Below the pieces are notes generated by a model. The model was given only the letters and a program-made list of their open reading frames with translations. It searched no databases and was not told the DNA's origin. A program made the translations under genes and the position numbers. Below are positions 1-7,091 of a stretch of DNA of 9,810 nucleotides, one piece after another (the stretch's first letter is position 1; the number at the start of each line of letters is the position of its first letter). The stretch comes from Ignavibacteriales bacterium (GTDB taxonomy: Bacteria; Bacteroidota; Ignavibacteria; Ignavibacteriales; Ignavibacteriaceae), in the NCBI GenBank assembly GCA_016709155.1, contig JADJEI010000010.1:1-9810 (forward strand), written 5' to 3'.

Positions 1-637
1 AGCAGCTAACAATTCACCATTTTTTTTTTGTTTGATAGAGAAAATTCTATCTCTCATTGATGATCCATACACATTTTCCCATTGAACTTCACCAAATTGA
101 TTAAATTTAACTATCATTCCGTCAGCTGTTTCTGGAAATGCGTTGGTTTCACCTGCAATAACAAAACCACCATCAAGAGCATTGTCTACAGACCACGCAT
201 AGTCTTTATTCACCCCTCCTAATGCCCTTGTCCAGAGCGTATCACCAATTGAATCAGTTCTTACAATATAGAAATCAAACTGACCAGCACCAAATGAATT
301 GGTAGTTCCTGCAATTATAAAACCCCCATCGTCAGTTTTTTTTAGTGAGTAACCGTATTCATCACCATCTCCCCCATAAATTCTCGTCCATAAAGTATCG
401 CCGTTTGAGTCTGTACGAAGCAGCCAAATGTCGTAATCTGTAAGTGGGATTGATTTTGTATAACCAACAATGGCAAATCCTCCGTCCCATAATTCTTCAA
501 CATCGTAAGCTACATCAATACTATCTCCGCCATATTGTTTTGTCCATAGTGTATCGGGCTCTTGAGCAAATAACAAATCAGACAAGATTATTAAAAAAGA
601 ATAATTGAAGCATTGTGAATATTCTTATACATTTCAT
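1..637 (-). CDS. Unit IV gene B: T9SS-type beta-propeller protein, N-terminal part (runs off the left edge; one frameshift near the start)
   Basis: Exported repeat protein, likely the beta-propeller half of a T9SS cargo; only about 212 residues are in the window. The ATG at 635-637 lies 13 bases after the stop of the preceding A gene, with a modest AGGGGG upstream. Read with one T removed from the T6 run at about 584-589, it gives a signal peptide (MKCIRIF..., cleavage near LFA/QEP) followed by three blades and the start of a fourth. Each blade begins DTLW, has a GGDxxD turn, a DGGFxIxG strand and ends in RTDSxG. As written, translation stops after 19 codons at TGA, while the downstream frame is open to base 1. 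Blades 1-3 closely match unit III gene B. A run of ten A (coding strand) at 21-30 is read in frame as Lys-Lys-Asn. The C-terminal domains are outside the window. Homology is secure; the intact start is not. Confidence 0.8.
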
Positions 638-650
638 TTTGTGTTACCCC

Positions 651-1910
651 CTAGTCTTCAACATAATCTAAATTGTGATCAATGCAAAACGGATCCTGCC
701 ATTCTGTCCCAATTTTCCAGGTGTTAGTCCCATATTTAACAGCAGTGGGAGCAGTATCATACTCTCCCACTGGACATAAATCGGGATTAAAATCTGGGTG
801 ACAAATCATTATGTTATTATTTATTAGTCCATTCGTACCCGTATCATAAAATTCAATTCTTAATGGTCGCCTAGTAGGATCTAAACTTACTATAGTACAA
901 TTCTGAACATCAGAATAAAACTCACTATTGGCGAAGTCATTACTTTGTGTTATTCCTATCCTTTTCCACCGGCTATGTAACTATTATAAGCCCTTAACCT
1001 TGGCTTCTCTACCGCCTCCGTCTATAAATCCTGCTTCTATTCCAGATTTCTTATCATCATTTACATTTATATAACAATTATTAACCGTCAATCTGCCAGC
1101 CTTGTATATTCGTAGTCCACTTTCCTGTTCATAATAAATATCAGGATTCCTGAATACGTGTATCCCATCTCCTTGATGTTCTGCACCTGGCAGGTCTATT
1201 CCTGTGGAGTCAATTGAAGAGGATTCAATCAGCACATTATATCCTGCAACCTGTACACCATCCCAGCCTGTTCTTTGTACCGTTGAGTTCATCAATGTAC
1301 CGTAATCGCCAAACAATTTAATTCCCGCTGGAAATGGATTCGTCTGTATCGGCAGCGGACTTCCGTAAGGTGAGTTTCCCCAGGCTGCCCACCCGCAGCT
1401 ATCTATGTAAATATTGTCACCGGTAAAATAATTTGAGTACGAGTCAGTCTTAATTCCGTAGGCACGGAACCTTCTTATCTGCAAATCTTTAATAACAGCA
1501 AAGTTTGTATTTACCAGTTCAAAACATCTCATACTCCTGTTTGAAGTATCCTCTTTATCTTCCGGCAGGATACCTTCAAAAATTGTATTGGCTTTGCTTT
1601 TACCTATGAAAGATATATTGACAAAATTTCTTACAACAAAGGAATCAATCAGATAAGTAGAATCGGTAAAATAGAAAGATGTGAAAGAAGCTAATCTATG
1701 CTTCAGATCCTCGATAGAATAAGCATTAGTCCAGCTTGAGCCGGAGTGGTCACCAGTGCCGTGAGGTGTCACATATTTAGCAATTGGTGGGGAGGGGGGT
1801 ACACTGTTGTTATCTCCCAATAAATTGGAATTGGTGTTATTATAATTAGCAGCAATAAAACAATAAACTGCCGCAAATAATAGGACCGAACGAACAAGAA
1901 CGATTTTCAT
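651..1910 (-). CDS. Unit IV gene A: secreted right-handed beta-helix-type protein (compensating frameshift pair near the 3' end)
   Basis: Predicted secreted beta-helix protein of about 419 residues; activity unknown. The ATG at 1908-1910 is chosen because AGGAGG sits five bases upstream and a signal peptide follows (MKIVLVRSVLLFAAVYCFIAA). The frame is open further upstream to 2012, but that would cross the promoter. The mature protein opens with IAKYVTPHGTGDHSGSSW, a start typical of parallel beta-helix proteins, followed by short strand-turn coils (NISFIGK, VIKDLQIRRFR, GWDGVQVAGY, HQGDGIHVF, SGIEAG). Translation as written stops at 984-986. An extra G at 991-993 and a missing G at 960-961 would restore AYNSYIAGGKGIGITQ and the same frame to TAG at 651-653. 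The end carries the family's CPVGE and FC cysteine motifs. No T9SS sorting domain is visible. It is the first gene of a pair with the downstream B gene. Confidence 0.82.
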
Positions 1911-1915
1911 CAGAA

Positions 1916-1921
1916 CCTCCT
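1916..1921 (-). promoter_or_regulatory. Ribosome binding site of unit IV gene A
   Basis: AGGAGG on the minus strand, five bases before the ATG at 1910. It decides the start against the longer open frame reaching 2012. The same box and spacing precede the A genes of units II and III. Confidence 0.85.
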
Positions 1922-1983
1922 GAAATAGTATTGAAAGAATCATTAATAAGTTATTTACCTCTCCTGATAAAATTTTCGAAAGC

Positions 1984-2012
1984 ATATTACAAATACATAA
2001 AGAGAAAGTCAA
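1984..2012 (-). promoter_or_regulatory. Sigma-70-like promoter of unit IV
   Basis: Reading leftward, TTGACT (2007-2012), a 17-base spacer and TAATAT (1984-1989). The same boxes and spacing recur before the A genes of units II and III. The predicted RNA start is near 1977, leaving a leader of about 67 bases before the ATG. That leader is also conserved and includes a TATCAGGAGAGGTAAATAA element that is not followed by a conserved ORF. Confidence 0.72.
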
Positions 2013-2034
2013 TCACACGAATGTGGTATTTACA

Positions 2035-2067
2035 AAGATGACATCCCGCCTAGCAGGATGTCATCTT
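2035..2067 (-). terminator. Hairpin terminator after unit III gene B
   Basis: A perfect 12-bp inverted repeat (AAGATGACATCC / GGATGTCATCTT) with a nine-base loop, about 65 bases past the B stop and 23 bases upstream of the next -35 box. The tail after the stem on the minus strand is only moderately T-rich (TTTGTAAATA). The same stem with different loops occurs at the ends of units I and II. It probably insulates neighbouring units. Confidence 0.7.
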
Positions 2068-2132
2068 ATAAAGAAAGAAGGGATGATTATTTCAAAAGTA
2101 TTCTTTGTGAGATTACTATTGTAATAATTACA

Positions 2133-3919
2133 TTACTTTGTCAGCAGCATCTTCTTAGAAGTTGTAAAACTTCCTGCTTTTATCTGATATACATAAACTC
2201 CGCTTGCTAAAGATGAAGCATCAAATTCAACTTCAAACTTGCCGGCAGGTTTTACTTCGTTTACAAGAATTGCCACTTCCCTTCCGAGTATATCAATTAC
2301 TTTTATTGTCACAAACTCTTTTTGCGGCAGCGAGTAAGAGATTACTGTACTCGGATTAAATGGATTCGGATAATTCTGCTCCAATGTAAATTCTGTAGGT
2401 GAATTTATTTCAACTTCAACTGTGTTTGAGTATTCAAAACTTCCATCAAAGTCAATTTGTTTTAATCTGTATTGATATATCCCTGATAAAAGGTTTTCAT
2501 CAATAAAAGAATAACTCTTTCGTTCAGTGGTAGTTCCAAATCCGGGAATGAAAGCAATTTGATTCCAATCCTGATTGCTGACTGAAGACTGAGGACTGCC
2601 GACTTGTTTTCTTTCAATCTCAAACCCGCTGTTATTTGTCTCCGTTGCAGTTTGCCAGTTAAGCGAAACTTCGTTTTGCTGTGCTGTTGCTGTGAAGGCT
2701 GTTAACTCTATGGGGATGATGTCGGAGGCAAGTTTAACAAGATATACTTGAAAACGATAGCCATCACTAACTTCGTTAGCACTTTTATATCCTGCTATAA
2801 TATAACCATTATCTTGGGTTTGCTTTACTGATAGGAATCCATCTGTTCCGTGCGTAAGCACAGGACCTTTTTTGCTGGATGCATTTTGGTTGAACAGTTT
2901 TTGCCACAAAATATTCCCACTACTATCAGTTCTTACAATAAAAGCCCTTGAAGCACAATCAAAACAACTTGATTGACCGACGACGATGTAGCCTCCATCA
3001 ATGGTTTGCTGAACTGAACAGCCAATATCACCATCATTATCGTAGTCAAAGGTTTTTGACCATAATTCGTTGCCAAGCGAATCTGCTTTTATCAACCACA
3101 AATCCCATAATTCTCCGACCCTAATACTCCCGCATGCGATATATCCACCATCATTTGTCATTTCGACGGCATAAAAATAATCTTGAAAAGCATCTCCAAA
3201 CATGCCCGACCAAAGAGAGTCTCCAGCAGAATTCAAATTCAATAACCACCCTGCTAAGTCACTACCTAGAATTTGAAATGTGCCGGCAATGATTAATTTG
3301 TGTCCAAAACTTTCAATAATTGAATAAGCTCTATCTGCAAGAATCGACCCATAAGTTCTATTCCACAATTGTTCACCAAATTGATCTATCTTTATGAACA
3401 TTGCATTAGGAATTTCAGGGAATGCATTCGTTTCCCCAGCCAAAACAAATCCTCCATCATAAGTATTATCAACAGACCAAGCGTAATCGTTATTTACCCC
3501 CCCAAATGTTTTAGTCCAAAGGGTGTCACCAATGGAGTCAATCCTTATAACATAAAAATCAAACACACCTGCGCCGAAAGTGTTTGTTGTACCTGCAATG
3601 ATAAATCCTCCATCATCAGTTTTTTTTAGTGAGTATCCATAATCATCCCCGTTCCCTCCATAGGTTCTTGTCCACAATGTATCTCCATCAGTGTTTAATC
3701 TTAAAACCAAACATCAAAATTTGTAAGCGGAATTGATTTAGTGTAACCAACTACTGCATAACCACCATCATTCAATTCTTCAATATCATAAGCTACATCA
3801 TCACTATCTCCACCAAGTACTTCCGTCCATAAGGTTTGAGGTTCTTGAGAAAAGATAAGATCAGAAAATAAATAGATAAATGTTAAACAGATAACCAAAC
3901 GATTTTTAAAATTTCTCAT
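2133..3919 (-). CDS. Unit III gene B: seven-bladed beta-propeller protein with FnIII-like and T9SS type A sorting domains (one frameshift)
   Basis: The best preserved B copy; about 595 residues after restoring one T (coding strand) in the A4 run at 3703-3706. The raw length is one base short of a codon multiple, as that single deletion predicts. Layout: signal peptide 1-24 (cleavage near IFS/QEP); seven repeats at about 27-401 with D-x-LW starts, GG turns and DGG[FY]I strands; FnIII-like domain at about 402-507 (SLNWQTATETNNSGFEIERK, then YQYRLKQIDFDG); sorting domain at about 508-595 (QNYPNPFNPST, KVIDILGREVA, SGVYVYQI, KKMLLTK). TIGR04183-type domains direct cargo through the T9SS, so the protein is probably secreted or surface-anchored. 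The ATG at 3917-3919 is two bases past the A stop, behind GAGGAGG. The fragments open as written are 3919-3701 and 3710-2133. This copy lacks the palindromes found in units I and II. The ligand is unknown. Confidence 0.9.
2571..2605. repeat. Heptanucleotide degenerate tandem repeat inside unit III gene B
   Basis: Five 7-base units of the form nnGACTG on the plus strand (CTGATTG, CTGACTG, AAGACTG, AGGACTG, CCGACTT). On the coding strand they read in frame and encode the GSPQSSVSNQ loop of the FnIII-like domain, between EIERK and DWNQIAF. The 7-base period is not a multiple of three, so the encoded residues do not repeat. Confidence 0.7.
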
Positions 3920-3921
3920 TT

Positions 3922-5149
3922 TTAATCCTCCTCTGAAGTACAGTTAGGGATTTGTTCACTGCAGAAAATCAATTGCCAATCGTCTCCTTTTTTCCATCTA
4001 TTGTTTTCATATGTAACAGAATTTGGTATGGTGTTACACTCTCCTACCGGACAGTTTTTAGAATAATTGGCTTGGCATAGAAAGATATTGTTTTTTATTT
4101 TTCCTGGTGTCCCCGCATCCCAATTTTCAATTCTAAGTGGATACCTGTTCACCTCTAAATTAACAATCGTACTATTTTCAATTGTAGAATAAAAAGCACC
4201 TCCCACAGGATTTGCATTTTGTGTAACTCCGATACCTTTACCTCCGGTTATATAACTATCATAAACCTGTATCATTGGTTTCTCTGTTTCTTCTCCAAGA
4301 TAGCCTGCCTCTATTCCCGACTTTTTTGCTTCAACAGTATCTATAACACAATCCCTAACAATTAATCTTCCGGCTTTCTTTAATATTACGTTGTCAACAG
4401 TAAATGTTATATCAGGATTATGAAAAACGTGGATCCCGTCTCCTGATGTATTGCGCCAGGATCGTCTTTTCCTGTCCAATAGATAGTACTTTGAGTCAAC
4501 TAACACATAATACCCTCCAACCTGCATCCCATCCCAGCCTGAGTTCATTATTTGTGTCTGTCCTATATGCCCATTGTCTCCAAATAGTTTTACTGCGCAC
4601 GGGGATAACATAACTTCTCCGATCTGTGATGTCCAGCCACAGCTATCAATGTAAAGATTATAACCAAGAAAGTTATTTGATGTAGAACCAACTCTTATTC
4701 CCCATCTTCGAAATCTTCTTATCTGCAAATTCTTGACAGTAATATTAGGTGAATTAAGAATATCAAAACACCAGAGGCTCCATTCAGAAATATTTTCAGC
4801 TTCTGAAACATCAATTCCTTCGAGAATGGTTTTGTCCGTGCCCTGCCCAATGAAAGAAATATTGGTAAACCCCTTAACCTTGAGCACATCTACCAAAAAG
4901 TAGAATCAGCAAGATAGAAGTCTGTGTTAGATGCTAATCTTCCTTTCATCTCCTGAAGGGGTAGGCATTACTCCAGCTTGAGCCGGAGTGGTCACCAGTG
5001 CCGTGAGGCGTCACATATTTAGCAATTGGTGGTGGTGGGTACACTGTTGTTATCTCCCAAAGAATTGGAGTTAGTGTTAATAGAGTCTGCAGCAATAAAA
5101 CAAGCAATCACGGCCAAGAACAGAAACGAACGAATGAGCAGGTTTTCAT
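3922..5149 (-). CDS. Unit III gene A: secreted right-handed beta-helix-type protein (several frameshifts in the 5' third)
   Basis: About 408 residues when reconstructed; function unknown. ATG at 5147-5149, five bases after AGGAGG. The signal peptide reads MKxLLIRSFLFLAVIACFIAA. Frame changes versus the other A genes: a missing base just after ATG-AAA (about 5143), an extra base in the proline run (about 5030), a missing base at about 4963 and a missing T at about 4898. These sum to -2, matching the raw length. From 4896 down to the TAA at 3922-3924 the frame is open. A compensating pair at about 4445-4485 garbles what should be DSSTIYWTGKDDPGANHQGDGIHVF. Conserved family motifs: NISFIGQGTDKT, LQIRRFRRWGI, GWDGMQVGGY, SGIEAGY, GKGIGVTQ, then CPVGE and the FC cysteine near the end. 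No sorting domain. Its final codons contain the Shine-Dalgarno of gene B. Confidence 0.82.
3927..3933 (-). promoter_or_regulatory. Ribosome binding site of unit III gene B, embedded in the end of gene A
   Basis: GAGGAGG on the minus strand lies within the last sense codons of gene A, seven bases before the B ATG at 3919. Stop and start are two bases apart, which fits translational coupling or re-initiation. Confidence 0.8.
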
Positions 5150-5154
5150 AAGAT

Positions 5155-5160
5155 CCTCCT
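5155..5160 (-). promoter_or_regulatory. Ribosome binding site of unit III gene A
   Basis: AGGAGG with a five-base spacer to the ATG at 5149, matching units II and IV. It supports this ATG even though the frame breaks soon afterwards. Confidence 0.8.
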
Positions 5161-5223
5161 TAAAATATTATTGAAAGAGTATTAAATAAATTATTTACCG
5201 CAACTGATACAATTTTCAAAAAC

Positions 5224-5252
5224 ATATTACAAATAGAAATAGAGAAAGTCAA
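5224..5252 (-). promoter_or_regulatory. Sigma-70-like promoter of unit III
   Basis: TTGACT (5247-5252), 17-base spacer, TAATAT (5224-5229), reading leftward. The boxes are identical to the promoters at 1984-2012 and 8460-8488, while the spacers differ by a few bases, so the elements look selected. Confidence 0.72.
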
Positions 5253-5273
5253 TCACACGAATATGGTATTTAT

Positions 5274-5308
5274 AAAGATGACATCCCTATAGATAGGATG
5301 TCATCTTT
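5274..5308 (-). terminator. Hairpin terminator after unit II gene B
   Basis: Perfect 13-bp inverted repeat AAAGATGACATCC / GGATGTCATCTTT with loop CTATAGATA, 10 bases past the ancestral B stop at 5319. CTAT and ATAG within the loop could lengthen the stem with a bulge. On the minus strand it is followed by ATAAAT, a weak T tail. Confidence 0.7.
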
Positions 5309-5318
5309 AAGAAATAAT

Positions 5319-7091
5319 TCAGCGGAGTAAAATCATCTTCTTAGTTTCAATAAAACCCCCCGCCCCGCTTACGGGGGTAAACTCTTAATTGGTAGTAGTA
5401 CACTCCGCTGGACAGGTTGATAGCCTGTCCTGCGTTAAACTCTACTTCGTACGTGCCGGGCTGCTGTGGCTCGTTTACGAGTGTGGCTACTTCGTTGCCA
5501 AGTATATCGTAAACTTTCAATGAAACCAATATGTCACCCTTCGACAAGCTCAGGGTGACAGTGGGGTGTATATTTTATTTTTGTTGTTGGGTTAAATGGG
5601 TTGGGGTAGTTCTGTCCAAGAGAAAATTCTGTTGGTGAATTTATTTCAACTTCAACTGTGTTTGAATATTCGAATGTTCCATCAAAATCAATTTGTTTTA
5701 ATCTGTATTGATATTTACCTGCAGAAAGATTTTCATCAACGAAAGAATAACTCTTTGGTTCAGTAGTAGTGCCAAAACCGGGAATGAAAGCAATTTGATT
5801 CCAATCCTGATTGCTGACTGAAGACTGAGGACTGCCGACTTGTTTTCTTTCTATCTTAAACCCGCTGTTATTTGTCTCCGTTACAGTTTGCCAGTTAAGT
5901 GAAACGGAGTTTCGCTCTGCTGTTGCTGTGAAGGATGTTAGTTCGACTGGGACAATATCGCTGGAGATCCTTAATAGCATTGCTTCTTTCTGAAAAGAGA
6001 TTTGTGTTTGCGAACCTGCAATAATGTAATCTCCATTCTGAGCTTGTATGACTGATTGACAATAAGTATCAGCATTGGCTAGTGGTGAAAGTGTATAACT
6101 TTCTATTAATTTCGTCCACAAAGTATCGCCAAACTCATTTGTTCTAATAATCCAGCCATAATCAATATCCCACTCACCAGAACCACAAACAATATACCCG
6201 CCATCACTTGTCTGCTGAACGGAATAACCTATATCAGCGTCTTCGTGGTAATCATAATTTTCAGACCATATCTCGTTGCCAAGAGAGTCGGTTTTGAGTA
6301 ATCCCAAGTCCCAACTGTTTATACCTCCCCATTTGTGACATGTGATTATAAAATCTCCGTTTGGTAATTGATCAATTGAATTAAAAGATCCATACGTTGA
6401 AGGATATCTTTTACTCCATAATGTATCACCAAATTGGTCTATTTTTATCAGAGTACCTCCAAAATTCCAATGTCCGCCAATCATAAATCTTGCATCGCTG
6501 ATTTTAATTATTGTATGGCTCTATCATCCCCGGTTTCGCCAAATATTTTATCCCACCCTATCACCACTATTATTAAACTTCATAATCCATATATCTGGCT
6601 TGAAAGGAAGATTAAAATTTTTCTCTCCAACTAAAATATATCCACTATCTGTGACCGCAATATCCCTACAATAGTCATCATTTACTCCACCATATGTTCT
6701 CGTCCAAAGCGTATCTCCCAATGAATCTGTTCTAATTAAATAGAAGTCAAATCCTCCAACTCCATAAGAACTTGTCGCCCCGCCAATAATATATCCTCCT
6801 TCACCGGTTTGTTTTAATGAATAACCGTAATCATCACCTGCTCCTCCATAAGTTTTCGTCCAGAGTGTGTCGCCGTTTTCTGTTTTTATAAGCCACAGAT
6901 CAGACCTCCTGCACCATAATAGCCGGTATAACCTACTATTACTATATTTCCATCATTTCCCTCTATTACTGATTGACCGAAATCATCTGCTGTGTTAAGT
7001 CCGTAGTTCTTTTTCCAGAGTATGTCTTGGGCAGTTAAATTAAATGCGTAAAATAAAACTACTATCAATAATCTTAATAATATTATTTCAT
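5319..7091 (-). CDS. Unit II gene B: seven-bladed beta-propeller, FnIII-like and T9SS sorting domain protein (about six frameshifts)
   Basis: Reconstructs to about 590 residues. The ATG at 7089-7091 follows GGAGG with five bases between; restoring one A in ATGAAA gives the signal peptide MKIILLRLLIVVLFYAFNLTA/QD. Seven blades follow, e.g. DTLWTKTYGGAGDDYGYSL and NEIWSENYDYHEDADIGYSV, then the FnIII-like domain and the sorting domain (NYPNPFNPTTKIKYT, KVYDILGNEVATLVN). Disruption sites: about 7086, 6905, 6555, 6510, 5566 and 5373-5377. The last is an extra G that replaces the expected FIETKKMILLR ending (stop at 5319) with an early stop at 5347. Segments open as written include 7068-6886, 6484-5534 and 5547-5347. 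Two palindromic repeats are inserted in the sorting-domain coding region. The blades differ from unit III, but the FnIII-like region is almost identical to it. It is either a pseudogene or indel-damaged by sequencing. Confidence 0.82.
5356..5377. repeat. GC-rich palindromic insert in the last codons of unit II gene B
   Basis: Core CCCCG-CTTA-CGGGG (5363-5376), a 5-bp stem with a tetraloop, flanked by CCCCCC. It lies between the codons for YYYQLRV and FIETKKM, where unit III has only AGS. One extra G here, relative to the unit I copy, shifts the frame. It stands out against the AT-rich background. Confidence 0.65.
5532..5560. repeat. REP-like palindrome ('PELVEG/LSLSKG' element) in the sorting-domain coding region of unit II gene B
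   Basis: TGTCACCCT (5532-5540) and AGGGTGACA (5552-5560) form a 9-bp perfect inverted repeat around TCGACAAGCTC. In the restored frame it encodes VTLSLSKG between KIKYT and DILVSLKVYD; in the frame as written it reads CHPELVEG and then stops. Unit III lacks the insert. From general knowledge, this palindrome is a recurrent dispersed element in many bacterial genomes. Confidence 0.72.
5807..5841. repeat. Heptanucleotide degenerate tandem repeat inside unit II gene B
   Basis: The same five nnGACTG-type heptads as in unit III, base for base, in frame in the FnIII-like loop (GSPQSSVSNQ). The identity matches the near-identity of the surrounding FnIII-like DNA. Confidence 0.7.

Noticed and set aside
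20..30. Run of ten A (coding strand) in unit IV gene B as a phase-variation switch
   Set aside because: The frame is intact across it and codes for plausible Lys-Lys-Asn; nothing indicates that its length varies.
960..995. Programmed frameshifting in unit IV gene A
   Set aside because: It would need two opposite shifts within about 30 bases at ordinary G runs, without a downstream structure. Other genes break at unrelated positions, so indel error or mutation explains it better.
1911..2012. Longer start for unit IV gene A at 2012
   Set aside because: It would begin at the -35 box and translate the promoter and leader. The ATG at 1910 has AGGAGG at good spacing, a proper signal peptide, and matches the starts of the other units.
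2014..2030. Short palindrome (CACA-TTCG-TGTG) upstream of the unit IV -35 box as an operator
   Set aside because: It is broken at the equivalent positions in units II and III, so it is not conserved with the promoter.
3369..3629. Plus-strand open frames (also at 4404-4613, 6434-6634, 7044-7295, 7442-7708, 8225-8410 and 8623-8844)
   Set aside because: Each lies antisense to an A or B gene, has no credible ribosome binding site or recognisable domain, and shows no paralogue-conserved reading on that strand.
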